Below, in pieces: positions 15,039 to 22,476 of a stretch of DNA of 40,121 nucleotides (the first letter of the stretch is position 1; each line of letters begins with the position of its first letter). Both the position numbers and the translations under genes were made by a program. Source of the stretch: a virus. The stretch covers positions 1-40,121 of the IMG/VR virus record IMGVR_UViG_3300009553_000010; one strand, given 5' to 3'. Below the pieces are notes generated by a model, which made no database searches, was not told where the DNA came from, and worked only from the letters and a program-made list of their open reading frames with translations.

Positions 15039-15350
15039 TTACCCCCTTTTGGCCACATTTTTGATATATCGAGCAACCGCCGCGAGCATTGTTTGCACCC
15101 TCCGCGGTTTCGGTGCCCGGGCCTGCCATGCTGCCACTCGGGCAATAAATTCCCGGCCTGCCGCCGTTACATCCTCGACAATGATGCAATTATCTGCCCG
15201 CCATTCGCAGACAAGTTTGCCGCCCGGGAAAACGGCATTAAAAGTCTCGCCATGCAAGAGCTGCGCGTTTACATGCATATCGCCCACGGCGGCAAACTTC
15301 AAAACTGAACCGCCCTCATTCTCCCCAACAAAAGAAACTTTCTTTGCCAT
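15039..15350 (-). CDS. Early-region protein, unknown function (103 aa)
   Basis: MAKKVSFVGENEGGS is preceded by GGGAG and an A-rich stretch, the standard leader in this phage. The N-terminal half is beta-rich (S-V-L-K-F-A-A-V-G-D-M), the C-terminal half a basic helix (A-K-P-R-R-V-Q-T-M-L-A-A-V-A-R-Y). Two bases separate it from the next gene. Unknown. Confidence 0.65.
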   Translation of the reverse strand: MAKKVSFVGENEGGSVLKFAAVGDMHVNAQLLHGETFNAVFPGGKLVCEWRADNCIIVEDVTAAGREFIARVAAWQARAPKPRRVQTMLAAVARYIKNVAKRG

Positions 15351-15352
15351 TT

Positions 15353-15673
15353 TTATTTTTCTCCCTCGAGGGCCCGCCAAGCCTCGCTCATCCTTTGGAT
15401 CGCGTCGAGCTCATGGGGCCGATCGGCCTCGAGAGCTTCGGCGATCGGTATCAATTCGCCATTACGGGCGATCCAAGCCGGCTCATCGCCCGAGCTCGAC
15501 CCGGCCGGCACCGCCACATACTTAATACCGCCCTCGATGATCACCGGCGGCAATCGACTAACCGAACCGACCCCCGGCAAGAATTTTGCCGGACGCATGG
15601 GCACATCTTCACCGTTAAACGTAAAGCTGCCCGGCTCGGCGATGAGGGGTTTTGATCTTGATAGTTTTGCCAT
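15353..15673 (-). CDS. Early-region protein, unknown function (106 aa)
   Basis: MAKLSRSKPL start with a short A/T-rich leader after the previous stop. The N-terminal half is beta-rich (G-S-F-T-F-N-G-E-D-V-P-M-R-P), followed by D-E-P-A-W-I-A-R-N-G-E and a C-terminal helix. The F-x-F-N-G-x-D pattern hints at a nucleic-acid or protein-binding beta domain, but no family is recognised. Confidence 0.65.
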   Translation of the reverse strand: MAKLSRSKPLIAEPGSFTFNGEDVPMRPAKFLPGVGSVSRLPPVIIEGGIKYVAVPAGSSSGDEPAWIARNGELIPIAEALEADRPHELDAIQRMSEAWRALEGEK

Positions 15674-15675
15674 TT

Positions 15676-16119
15676 TTAGACTACCTCGGGAGTGCGGGCT
15701 CGAGAGCTCTTATACATGAAATATTGGCGATCTGATCCCGGGATAAAGCGGGGTACCTGATAAAGCATTTGTTGCTCGAGCAAGAGCTTGAGAATGGGTT
15801 TTACCACGACCGGGGCGAGCCGTGAATCTTCGCAGATCTCCGAGATAGTAGTCGCCCCCTGCTGCTCGATCGAGAGCAAGACAAGCTCTTGCATTTGCGT
15901 ATCGGTGAAACGTGAGATCGATCGCAGGCTTTCGAGGCAGGCATTTATCTGAGTGATGCCCCGCTCTTGGCCGAGCCCGGCGAGAAACCGGCGAGCTTTT
16001 AAGATCGCGTCTATTGCCCGGCGATATTCCCGATCGGCGGCGGCCCGAATCGGATCCGGCTCACCCATATCAAAAAGAAAGGGTTGGGTTAGATCCTGAG
16101 CTTGGGAAAGTGTTGCCAT
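15676..16119 (-). CDS. Winged-helix-like DNA-binding protein
   Basis: A 147-aa protein (MATLSQAQDL). Residues 1-60 are two charged helices; the C-terminal ~70 residues look like a winged helix: T-I-S-E-I-C-E-D-S-R-L-A-P as helix-turn, V-V-V-K-P-I-L-K-L-L-L-E-Q as recognition helix, then M-L-Y-Q-V-P-R-F as wing. It could be the late gene regulator, being close to the end of the early operon. Inference from pattern only. Confidence 0.6.
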   Translation of the reverse strand: MATLSQAQDLTQPFLFDMGEPDPIRAAADREYRRAIDAILKARRFLAGLGQERGITQINACLESLRSISRFTDTQMQELVLLSIEQQGATTISEICEDSRLAPVVVKPILKLLLEQQMLYQVPRFIPGSDRQYFMYKSSRARTPEVV

Positions 16120-16135
16120 TTTTCTCGAGAGGCTT

Positions 16136-16291
16136 TTAAGATTTATCTTCTTTCACTTTGTAGAGGGCCCCGGCCGGGCATCGCAGGCAATTGCGCCGGG
16201 TTGTGCTTTCGTAAATATGCCCGCAGGCATTGCATTTTTTCTTACACCGCATCGATCTCTTTTCTTTTGATTCCGGCATATCTGCTTTCAT
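16136..16291 (-). CDS. 51-aa zinc-ribbon mini-protein
   Basis: A 51-codon frame (MKADMPESKEKR) with GAGG about 10 bases upstream. It contains C-K-K-K-C-N-A-C-G-H and C-L-R-C 16 residues later, a plain zinc-ribbon layout, with a basic N-terminus. It fills the gap between two tightly packed genes. Probably nucleic-acid or protein binding; function unknown. Confidence 0.75.
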   Translation of the reverse strand: MKADMPESKEKRSMRCKKKCNACGHIYESTTRRNCLRCPAGALYKVKEDKS

Positions 16292-16309
16292 TATCAAGTT
16301 ACCTCACAT

Positions 16310-16840
16310 TTATAGTTTTTCTAAACGAAAACTGTTAGCCCCGCGTTTTTCTTCCAAAAGCCGGATAAACCAAGCCTGCATTGCATTGCAAATAACCGAT
16401 TGCTCACCGCGGCCCCGATCTTCCGGCGTAAAGTACATGGTATATAGCTCGGGGCGGGCCCATTTAGTGAAATCGCCTTTCTTATTCGTCCGGGGCCCCG
16501 ATGGGTGATAGATCCAAATGTGCGTATGCAAGAATTCGGTAAGCAATACGATCATCACGGGATCGCCGATCTGCCCCCGGGCATGCTCGAGGATCCCGTT
16601 GCAGAGCTCGATCTCGGCCCGGTAAGCGGCGAGTGTAGGCATCGCGAGATAGATCTCCTCATGCTGCGTAGTTTTCGACCATGCTTTCTCTACGTCGAGA
16701 TCTGAAAATTCTTGATAGAGGGGGAAGAGATAATTGATCACCCGCTCACGCGAGGCCCGGGCCTCTTCGCTTTTGAAAGTGGCGATGAGATCGATCTCAC
16801 TCGCCCGAGCAAGCGGTTTTTGCGGTGTTAAGCTCGGCAT
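16310..16840 (-). CDS. Early-region protein, unknown function (176 aa)
   Basis: MPSLTPQKPL start, overlapping the previous gene's end by 13 bases. Mostly helical with a central I-V-L-L-T-E-F-L-H-T-H-I-W-I-Y-H segment and aromatic-rich Y-T-M-Y-F-T-P-E-D. No membrane segment or motif recognised. Confidence 0.65.
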   Translation of the reverse strand: MPSLTPQKPLARASEIDLIATFKSEEARASRERVINYLFPLYQEFSDLDVEKAWSKTTQHEEIYLAMPTLAAYRAEIELCNGILEHARGQIGDPVMIVLLTEFLHTHIWIYHPSGPRTNKKGDFTKWARPELYTMYFTPEDRGRGEQSVICNAMQAWFIRLLEEKRGANSFRLEKL

Positions 16841-17244
16841 TCTCTCCCGTTACATATAGGGCAGGCATGCCCATACATTTTTTTAATGCAAAGCCCCGCG
16901 GCCGCGGATAAACCATGCTCACATCGCAAACAAATCTCTTCCTCGGGGATCGCTCTTTTACCTGTCCAAGCCTCTTCACCGGGATCTGACATATCGAGCG
17001 CCGTTTTCAAGGGATCCTCGCCCTCATCATCCTCGAATACTGGCGGCCCGAAAAGATCCTCGACCGCCTCGCATAAAAGCAGCCATTCGGGCGGCCAAGC
17101 AACCGAATTCGAATTTTTAGACCTTTCAAACCCTTCCCAATTCTCGGGCTCATGCACAAAAGCCCGGGCCAGCTCGGCGAGCTCGCTAACTTTCGAAAGG
17201 GCCTCGCCAAAAGTGAGCTCTCGCTTAAATTTATGATCTGCCAT
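16828..17244 (-). CDS. Early-region protein with C-terminal zinc ribbon (138 aa)
   Basis: MADHKFKREL start. The first ~95 residues are mostly helical (F-G-E-A-L-S-K-V-S-E-L-A-E-L-A-R-A), with W-P-P-E-W-L-L-L-C-E-A in the middle. The last 40 residues carry C-L-R-C-E-H-G and then C-P-I-C-N-G-R-E-C, two Cys pairs about 20 residues apart. Unknown function; the zinc ribbon suggests nucleic-acid or protein contact. Confidence 0.7.
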   Translation of the reverse strand: MADHKFKRELTFGEALSKVSELAELARAFVHEPENWEGFERSKNSNSVAWPPEWLLLCEAVEDLFGPPVFEDDEGEDPLKTALDMSDPGEEAWTGKRAIPEEEICLRCEHGLSAAAGLCIKKMYGHACPICNGRECRA

Positions 17245-17249
17245 TTTTA

Positions 17250-17501
17250 TTATTTCCCCTGTGAAGTGATCCAAATCTCGGCATCGCGGGCCGCAGCAAT
17301 GTATTCCGGCGAGGGATCGCCCCGGATCTCTTGCCCGGGTTGATAGGCTGCCCAAATGCGCCGCTTGAGATATTGGGGGAGCTGCATCCAATGCTCGCGA
17401 CACCCCCACTTTGCCGGCGGCACTTGTTTCGAGCACCCCGGCCAGTGGCAATGATGCCGCCGGGTTTGCCTCGCCGATCGCACATAATCGGCTTTATTCA
17501 T
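17250..17501 (-). CDS. Conserved phage zinc-binding protein (83 aa)
   Basis: It starts MNKADYVRSARQTRRHHC and overlaps the previous stop by four bases (ATGA). The order H-C-H-W-P-G-C, V-P-P-A-K-W-G-C, H-W, L-P-Q-Y-L-K, I-W-A-A-Y, P-G-Q-E is one I recognise from small hypothetical proteins in many proteobacterial phages and prophages. Cys/His residues probably bind zinc. Function unknown. Confidence 0.78.
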   Translation of the reverse strand: MNKADYVRSARQTRRHHCHWPGCSKQVPPAKWGCREHWMQLPQYLKRRIWAAYQPGQEIRGDPSPEYIAAARDAEIWITSQGK

Positions 17502-17686
17502 GGCCCCACTCGAATATCATGGTTAAAAGCGATCTCGCCGCATTTCGAGCATGATGCCGAATCCATTCGGCCCGCCTCATCGCGAAAGATCGGCCCATCC
17601 CAAACATGCTCACAAGGCCCCTCGGGGCAATTGCATGTACAGTTCCCCGGCGGCGGGCAAATGTTCATTGTGATTTCAGTTTCCAT
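17498..17686 (-). CDS. Cys-rich metal-binding phage protein (62 aa)
   Basis: METEITMNIC start, with AGGGG and an A-rich stretch upstream. Eight cysteines in 62 residues, including C-T-C-N-C, C-E-H-V-W and a C-terminal C-S-K-C-G-x-x-x-F-N-H-D group. The last group recurs in small phage proteins. Metal-binding; function unknown. Confidence 0.72.
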   Translation of the reverse strand: METEITMNICPPPGNCTCNCPEGPCEHVWDGPIFRDEAGRMDSASCSKCGEIAFNHDIRVGP

Positions 17687-17688
17687 TT

Positions 17689-18018
17689 TTATTTTTCCCC
17701 TATTAGATCCGGCCATTCTTTCGCCTCGAGGGCCTCGGCCCGGGGCGGGATCGGCATATCATCGAGCGCGAACTGTAGACCGTGAGCGGCCGCGGCATCG
17801 GCAACATTTTGCAAAGTGGCATCGGCCCATTGCTTCGTTAGATCGGCCCGCTCTTTTTCTTTTTCGGCCTCGGCCCGCCATATCCCGGCGGCCTTTTCCC
17901 AATTGATAAGGGCCTCTTTCGCGAGTTTGCGATGCAGCAATGCGCCGATAACAAAGCCAAAAAAGGCCCCGCCGACAAAGATGCACCAAAAAACAAAAGG
18001 CCCGAGTAATAGCATCAT
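17689..18018 (-). CDS. Single-span membrane protein with coiled coil (109 aa)
   Basis: MMLLLGPFVFW start overlapping the previous stop by four bases. Residues 3-27 form a strongly hydrophobic Gly/Phe-rich membrane segment, then a charged helix K-E-K-E-R-A-D-L-T-K-Q-W-A-D follows. Early-expressed membrane protein; role unknown, possibly in host takeover or exclusion. Confidence 0.7.
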   Translation of the reverse strand: MMLLLGPFVFWCIFVGGAFFGFVIGALLHRKLAKEALINWEKAAGIWRAEAEKEKERADLTKQWADATLQNVADAAAAHGLQFALDDMPIPPRAEALEAKEWPDLIGEK

Positions 18019-18239
18019 TTTTTCAGCATCCCGCCGAGCTCGCGAAAATATCCCGGCACCGCTCGAAAGCCCTCGCTCATCGCCCTTTTCTTTTCCGCGG
18101 GATCGCTAACCATTAAAAACGCAGCCCAACACTCGGCCCGGTTTGGCCGAAAAGTGTAAAGCTGAATGCGGCCTTTCGCATCGGCGATCACATAACCGTA
18201 ACCAACCGCCTTTTTTCTTTCTTGCTTAATTTTCGCCAT
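18015..18239 (-). CDS. Small basic early protein (74 aa)
   Basis: MAKIKQERKK start, overlapping the previous gene by 14 bases. A Lys/Arg-rich N-terminus precedes Y-G-Y-V-I-A-D-A-K-G-R-I-Q-L-Y-T-F-R (beta hairpin) and a helix with E-C-W-A-A-F-L. Unknown function. Confidence 0.65.
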   Translation of the reverse strand: MAKIKQERKKAVGYGYVIADAKGRIQLYTFRPNRAECWAAFLMVSDPAEKKRAMSEGFRAVPGYFRELGGMLKK

Positions 18240-18798
18240 TGAGCTCCCCCTTTACCGCGGCCGGGCCCGCGGTGAGCTGCTTATTAACAAGATCGAGGGT
18301 TGCGAGCGAATCGGCTTGAGCGATCACGCTCTCAAGAGCTCTATCGCTGCCGATATTCACTTTGAGCAAAACGGTGTCGCGCACATTCGCAAGGGCCTCG
18401 AGATCGGCCTCGATTTGTTTTTCGTTTTCTTCCCATGCGGCAAGCCGATCGAGATAATCTTGCGGGATCCAGAAAATCTGCTCGGCCTCGAGAGTTACCG
18501 AATGCGAGCCGCTTGCCGGAACGTAAACATATCGCCCAAGTTTGCGATCCCATCGGCGGCCGCTCTCATCCTCGAAAGAAACGAGAGCATCATCTTTGCC
18601 CATTTCGAGCACCCGCTTTTGCACATAGGCCCCAATCTCTTCGGTTGATTTGATCTTGAGCTCGCCCCGCATCGCAAGAGCGACAAGGTAATTATTCAGC
18701 ATCGGCCGCTCATACCGCCGGGCCTCGATCGCCTCTTGCTCTTTGCTGAAACCCTTATCAACCCAATCGGTTAAATATTTTCTTTGGTCTTTATTCAT
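18226..18798 (-). CDS. Early-region protein, unknown function (190 aa)
   Basis: MNKDQRKYLT start, overlapping the previous stop by 8 bases. N-terminal half mostly helical, with E-A-I-E-A-R-R-Y-E-R-P; a middle beta part R-R-W-D-R-K-L-G-R-Y-V-Y-V-P; a long C-terminal helix E-K-Q-I-E-A-D-L-E-A-L. No family recognised. Confidence 0.65.
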   Translation of the reverse strand: MNKDQRKYLTDWVDKGFSKEQEAIEARRYERPMLNNYLVALAMRGELKIKSTEEIGAYVQKRVLEMGKDDALVSFEDESGRRWDRKLGRYVYVPASGSHSVTLEAEQIFWIPQDYLDRLAAWEENEKQIEADLEALANVRDTVLLKVNIGSDRALESVIAQADSLATLDLVNKQLTAGPAAVKGELNGEN

Positions 18799-19240
18799 TC
18801 CCGCCCCCGTTTTCATTGCCCGCGGTGAGCTGCTTTTGCTTGGCCTCTTTGAAGAGGGCAAAAGCATTTTGCCCCTTACCGTCAACCGCAAAACCAAAGA
18901 AAGCTTGGGCGAGCTCAACTTGCTTGATGCTCACCGCGGCGAGCTGTGCATCGATGAGATCTTTCATAATTCGCCAACCGACCCGGAAAGCCTGCTCGCG
19001 GCTTTGGTATTTCGGCGGGGCCCCGCCGGTCTTGAGCACCCCAAGCACCGCCTCGACGTTACAATCCAAGTGAAACCATTGCGGCTGCCCAAGCAGGAAA
19101 GCGGCAAACTTGATCCCGGTTGCCTGTCCTTTGTCATATTCGATTTGGATCGAAGTGATCCCATGCTTAGCTAAGATCGCTTGGATCTCGCCGACCGTCT
19201 TGCCCGCGTCGACTTCGGTTGTGTAATTTTTCAGTGCCAT
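18791..19240 (-). CDS. Conserved phage protein of unknown function (149 aa)
   Basis: MALKNYTTEV start with AGGGG in the leader. The order G-K-T-V-G-E-I-Q-A-I-L-A-K-H-G, a short I-E-Y-D strand, F-x-L-D-C-N-V-E-A-V-L, then R-x-G-W-R-I-M-K-D-x-I-D-A-Q-L-A and V-E-L-A-Q-A-F matches a small protein I recall from many proteobacterial phages and prophages. It has no assigned function. Its start overlaps the upstream small gene. Confidence 0.78.
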   Translation of the reverse strand: MALKNYTTEVDAGKTVGEIQAILAKHGITSIQIEYDKGQATGIKFAAFLLGQPQWFHLDCNVEAVLGVLKTGGAPPKYQSREQAFRVGWRIMKDLIDAQLAAVSIKQVELAQAFFGFAVDGKGQNAFALFKEAKQKQLTAGNENGGGNE

Positions 19241-19463
19241 TTTTAACCCCTGCGACAAACCGGTTTACCCCTTCGGGGCCCTCGGCCTTATAGATCTCAG
19301 TAACTTTTTCGGCGAGAGCTGCAGCAATGCGCTTTGCGAACTCAACGACCCAAAGACTCATGCTCACGGCAATATTGAACATCGCCTCATCGTAAGAGCC
19401 CGGGGCGATCGCCGGCCGGGCCCGGTGTTGCTCCCAAAAAAGAATGTGATCGCAAAGCATCAT
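19167..19463 (-). CDS. Small early protein overlapping its neighbour (98 aa)
   Basis: Begins with two ATGs overlapping the MazG-like gene's stop (ATGATG), so translation is probably coupled. The first ~70 residues are helical with S-L-W-V-V-E-F-A-K-R-I-A-A-A-L. The last ~25 residues overlap the next gene out of frame and look low in order (Arg/Asp/Ser rich). Either the overlap is real or the natural stop has been lost by a small frameshift. Unknown function. Confidence 0.55.
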   Translation of the reverse strand: MMLCDHILFWEQHRARPAIAPGSYDEAMFNIAVSMSLWVVEFAKRIAAALAEKVTEIYKAEGPEGVNRFVAGVKNGTEKLHNRSRRGQDGRRDPSDLS

Positions 19464-19753
19464 CGCTCGAGCTCTCCGCACTCTCGAGCGTATTCCATAA
19501 AGTGCAAGACCTTTTCCTTTTTCGCCTTGAGATCTTGGGTTGTGCCGCCAAAGACCGGCACCCCCTCGGCATATAAGAGCTCGAGCACCGCAAGCAGATC
19601 GGTAACCTCGGCGGTGAGCCGGGTACCGTTATCGAGCTCTTGCCCGGGTTGGATCTCGCCGATCCCAAAGCGCAGGATCTTAGTAACCCGTTGCTGAACT
19701 TCGGCGCACTCTTCGGCGAGACAAATCAGTAAATGCTGCGTTTTATTGATCAT
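19460..19753 (-). CDS. MazG-like nucleotide pyrophosphohydrolase (97 aa)
   Basis: All-alpha protein with the MazG metal-binding pattern: E14-E15-x-x-E18 in the first helix (A-E-E-C-A-E) and E49-x-x-D52 (E-V-T-D) in the third, 30 residues later. Such enzymes hydrolyse (d)NTPs to the monophosphate and pyrophosphate, and phages use them to tune nucleotide pools or lower ppGpp-type signals. It lies between the vWA gene and a small unknown gene in the early operon. Family fairly secure, substrate unknown. Confidence 0.75.
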   Translation of the reverse strand: MINKTQHLLICLAEECAEVQQRVTKILRFGIGEIQPGQELDNGTRLTAEVTDLLAVLELLYAEGVPVFGGTTQDLKAKKEKVLHFMEYARECGELER

Positions 19754-19757
19754 CGAT

Positions 19758-20339
19758 CTATGCCCCCGAACCGATCAATTTAGTGATATTGTCCGAAAGC
19801 TTGCCCTTGCCGAGATCCGCGGCCGGATTAGTGATCGAGAGGCCGCCGGTTGCCCGGGCGAGCTTATAGAGAAAGTCCCGGCCGAAACCGCTCTCGGGCC
19901 CGATAAAGATAGTGTCGATCTTGCTCGAGAATTTGCCGGCCTCTTTGAGAGTACCCGCCTGATCATCCGGGCAACCGTCACTGATCAAGATGAGCCGGAT
20001 TCCACACCCATCGGCCATCTTGAGCATGCGAAGAGCGGCGATCATATCGGTACCCGATCCTAAATATTGAGGTACCCCGCCGGGGCAAAAGATCGCATGA
20101 TCGCTAAAAGAGCAAACGGCGATCTTGCCCGCATTCTCGGCCTGTAAGCGTTCAAGCTCGCGGCAAGCCGCGTTGTATCGCGTATCATCGCCCTCGGCGT
20201 CATGGGCCCCCATAGAGCCCGAAGTATCGACCATTGCGACACACTCGACGTTAAGAAAGCTCGAGGCAAGCGTTTCGTTATTCTTTTGAGCAACCGCCCC
20301 GAGGCTGCCCGCCACGATCGACTGATTTTTATTCGCCAT
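19758..20339 (-). CDS. Von Willebrand factor A domain protein (193 aa)
   Basis: I chose the ATG giving MANKNQSIVA, with GGAG upstream. The vWA fold is marked by the complete metal site (MIDAS): D38-T-S-G-S42, T97 (G-T-D) and D121 (I-S-D-G). The body reads as a stand-alone domain with no membrane segment. vWA domains usually bind partners through a metal ion and often work with AAA ATPases, but no such partner is next to it; the neighbours are a small zinc protein, the J-domain protein and MazG. Confidence 0.85.
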   Translation of the reverse strand: MANKNQSIVAGSLGAVAQKNNETLASSFLNVECVAMVDTSGSMGAHDAEGDDTRYNAACRELERLQAENAGKIAVCSFSDHAIFCPGGVPQYLGSGTDMIAALRMLKMADGCGIRLILISDGCPDDQAGTLKEAGKFSSKIDTIFIGPESGFGRDFLYKLARATGGLSITNPAADLGKGKLSDNITKLIGSGA

Positions 20340-20532
20340 TTTTAAGATCTCCATTATTAAAATGCTGAGGTATTCGCGCAGAGGCCGCGCATCCTCTTGC
20401 TATCCCCCACCGCCGGCCGCAAACCGAACAAATGATCCAATCGCTGCCAATGTTGCGAGGCTCGACTAAATCCACGGCAAGCCTAGACCCTGAGCACCGC
20501 CGCTTTCCTTTATTGCTCTTTCTCGTTCCCAT
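20329..20532 (-). CDS. Small Cys-containing basic protein (67 aa)
   Basis: Start at MGTRKSNKGK just past the J-domain gene's stop; an alternative ATG four codons upstream would overlap that stop. Very basic N-terminus, then D-W-I-I-C-S-V-C-G-R-R-W, a metal-binding or nucleic-acid-binding pair. It overlaps the vWA gene's start by 11 bases. Function unknown. Confidence 0.6.
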   Translation of the reverse strand: MGTRKSNKGKRRCSGSRLAVDLVEPRNIGSDWIICSVCGRRWGIARGCAASARIPQHFNNGDLKNGE

Positions 20533-20534
20533 AT

Positions 20535-21425
20535 TTACACCCATGCGATCGCGTGAGCATCGCCCGCCCAATAAGAGATCATTACCTGTCCAAATTGATT
20601 CTCGATATCGTTCCACTCAAGAATTTCTTGCACAATCAAGCTATTCAGCTCGCGCGTAGCTTTCACCCGAAGCATGCCGCATCGAAACATCGGGATAAAA
20701 TATTTTGAGGCAAACCGGGCCCCGCCCCGGCCAAAGCTTTTCGCCTGAGCCTCGAACATTAAGCCCGCGTTATACCGGGCCCGCCGCATCGGATCATTGA
20801 GGATATCGAAAGCCTCTTTACACTTCTCGAACATTTCCCGGGCCTCGGGCTCTTTGCAGATATCCGGATGCCATTGCCGGGCGGCTCGCTTATAGGCTTT
20901 CTTGATATCGATCGCCAAAGCCTTTTGGTCGACCCCCAAGAGCCCGTAATAAGTTGCCGGGGCCGAGGTATCGACTTGCTTGAACCATGAGCGCAAGACT
21001 TTCTCGGGGATCTTTGCCGACCATGAGCCCCCGGAGTGTACGCTCGCCGCGTTACCATCGCGGCAACTGCCGATATAGTCAGCTTGAAAAGTGATCTCGA
21101 AAACCTCGGGGGCCGGTGCAATTACGGTAGGCATTTGCACATCCCCACCATAAGCGGCATCGATAAGCATTTTCAGCTTGTCGGCATACTGAGGGGAGAC
21201 AAGCCAGCATTTGCTCGGGGCATCCCATGAGCGCCCGGTTGTCGGAATCTCGATCTTGAGCCGCGAAACAAAATCGGCATTGTAGGGGGTTTTAACTTTG
21301 AGCCCGCCGGATTCGGCGGTAACTGAAATGCTGCTATTGCGGGGGCCGCTCGAGCGGCCTCGAGAGCATGCGAATCCGGTGAAAGCTTGCCCGGTATCCG
21401 GATCGAAACCAACAAATTTTGCCAT
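20535..21425 (-). CDS. J-domain (DnaJ-like) co-chaperone with N-terminal extension
   Basis: A 296-aa protein (MAKFVGFDPD) with GGAG in the leader. Residues 158-220 form a J-domain: Y-Y-G-L-L-G-V, helix II K-A-Y-K-R-A-A-R-Q-W, the HPD signature at 186-188, and helix III with A-F-D-I-L-N-D and a R-A-R-Y-N end. No Gly/Phe region or zinc finger follows, so it is not a whole DnaJ. Residues 50-92 resemble the short HARP-like module of SNF2 helicases (R-L-K...S-W-D...W-L-V). The phage probably uses it to direct host DnaK to a specific client, for example in replication. A strong hairpin (21453-21472) lies in its leader. Confidence 0.85.
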   Translation of the reverse strand: MAKFVGFDPDTGQAFTGFACSRGRSSGPRNSSISVTAESGGLKVKTPYNADFVSRLKIEIPTTGRSWDAPSKCWLVSPQYADKLKMLIDAAYGGDVQMPTVIAPAPEVFEITFQADYIGSCRDGNAASVHSGGSWSAKIPEKVLRSWFKQVDTSAPATYYGLLGVDQKALAIDIKKAYKRAARQWHPDICKEPEAREMFEKCKEAFDILNDPMRRARYNAGLMFEAQAKSFGRGGARFASKYFIPMFRCGMLRVKATRELNSLIVQEILEWNDIENQFGQVMISYWAGDAHAIAWV

Positions 21426-21452
21426 TTTTCTATACTCCAAAGGGTTTTGATC

Positions 21453-21472
21453 GAGGGGCCGCGGGGCCCCTC
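21453..21472. repeat. Strong hairpin in the leader of the J-domain gene
   Basis: Eight-bp arms GAGGGGCC / GGCCCCTC with a four-base loop, 28 bases upstream of the start codon. No T-run on the minus strand, so it is more likely a leader structure than a terminator. Confidence 0.5.
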
Positions 21473-21576
21473 TCAAAGCACCTACCGCGGATTATTTGCA
21501 TCAAATCCGTTTCGACGACTGGCCGGCGAGTCTTGCACGTAGAGATCAAGCGGCATCGCCAGCGTAAAGAGCCCCG

Positions 21577-22023
21577 TTACCGGGGTACGATCTCGAGCAA
21601 ACAATACTCGATCGACTCATCTGTACCGCCGCCGAGATCCGGATCGCTAAGGCCCCACATATTTTTGAGCCGCTTAACCCGCCGGTAACCGGTTGGAACC
21701 TCGAGCCCGGAACACCGGCCCGCAATAAATAAATGCGTTTCGAGGGTACCGCCGCCTTGAGGCAGGATATAAACGATCGAAGCAACAAATGTAAGATTGC
21801 CCTCGGCATCGTAAACCCCTGACTTGCCGTGATAGGAAGTAGAGCCCGCCGGCACCGTTGCGGTAACGATCGGGTATCCGGTCGAATTGCTGCCCGCCGG
21901 AATAAAGAACTGAGCGAACCCGCTACCGCCCTGAGCCGAAGTGTTACATGTTAAGCATGCGATCATGCTCACGAAAAGGATCACTAAGACCCCCAATTTA
22001 ACCCAAACTTTATAACTGATCAT
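21577..22023 (-). CDS. Secreted or lipid-anchored small protein under an operator promoter
   Basis: A 148-aa protein with a clear signal peptide: M-I-S-Y-K-V-W-V-K then a hydrophobic core L-G-V-L-V-I-L-F-V-S-M-I-A-C. Cys23 could be a lipobox cysteine, or cleavage may follow T-S-A. The mature part is beta-rich (Y-P-I-V-T-A-T-V-P-A-G) with a Cys pair. It has its own promoter with a perfect operator-like repeat in the spacer, 70 bases upstream. A surface-exclusion or envelope role is plausible; family not recognised. Confidence 0.7.
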   Translation of the reverse strand: MISYKVWVKLGVLVILFVSMIACLTCNTSAQGGSGFAQFFIPAGSNSTGYPIVTATVPAGSTSYHGKSGVYDAEGNLTFVASIVYILPQGGGTLETHLFIAGRCSGLEVPTGYRRVKRLKNMWGLSDPDLGGGTDESIEYCLLEIVPR

Positions 22024-22088
22024 TTTGATTTTTCTCCATTTCTTAAACTTTTAACTGCTATTGCCCTTTGTCGCGAATCGACTCGAAC

Positions 22089-22117
22089 AACCTAACATTA
22101 AATGTTAGGTAAGTCAA
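22089..22117 (-). promoter_or_regulatory. Promoter with TAACA-N5-TGTTA operator in its spacer (for 21577-22023)
   Basis: On the minus strand TTGACT, 17 bases, TAGGTT. The spacer and -10 hold the perfect 19-bp palindrome CCTAACATTAAATGTTAGG (22091-22109, 9-bp arms, single centre base). A bound dimer would block RNA polymerase. This is one of the two most symmetrical members of the set. Confidence 0.75.
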
Positions 22118-22120
22118 TCC

Positions 22121-22471
22121 TCATTTCTTAATTTGCTCTTTTGCGGTTCGAGCTTTTGTTTCCGCGAGCTCGAGATCGATCATGATCTGCCTCAGTCTCG
22201 ACCGATCCCGCTCGGCTTGGGCCGATTGGATCGCCTCGATCTCGCGCTGGAATTGCTGCCGCTCACCGGCCCGCCGCCCCGCCATGCCGATCCAAAAGCC
22301 CGCCCATAAACACACAAGTAAACCCATCGCCCCGATATAGATATAGATCGAGAAAGGTAAATCCGATCGCTCTTTCTTGCCCTTTCGCCTCTTGATCTCT
22401 TGAGGCTCTTCGCACTCGCAAAACCATGTGGCATGCTCGGGGCATTGTTTGCTGATATTGAACTCGCGCAT
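22121..22471 (-). CDS. Membrane-anchored protein with coiled coil (116 aa)
   Basis: MREFNISKQCPEH start. An N-terminal cytoplasmic-like part with four residues able to bind metal (C-P-E-H...W-F-C-E-C), a basic stretch, one membrane segment (about residues 42-64, Y-I-Y-I-G-A-M-G-L-L-V) and a charged helix of about 50 residues. Five bases after the prim-pol/helicase gene. Might anchor replication to the membrane; function unknown. Confidence 0.65.
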   Translation of the reverse strand: MREFNISKQCPEHATWFCECEEPQEIKRRKGKKERSDLPFSIYIYIGAMGLLVCLWAGFWIGMAGRRAGERQQFQREIEAIQSAQAERDRSRLRQIMIDLELAETKARTAKEQIKK

Positions 22472-22476
22472 AGTTT

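Noticed and set aside
16310-16332. AAACG-N5-TGTTA near the stop of 16310-16840
   Set aside because: Left half matches the operator consensus at only three of five bases, so it was left out of the set.
21482-21556. 24-codon frame in the gap upstream of the J-domain gene
   Set aside because: No ribosome site, overlaps a hairpin-rich leader; not enough to call a gene.
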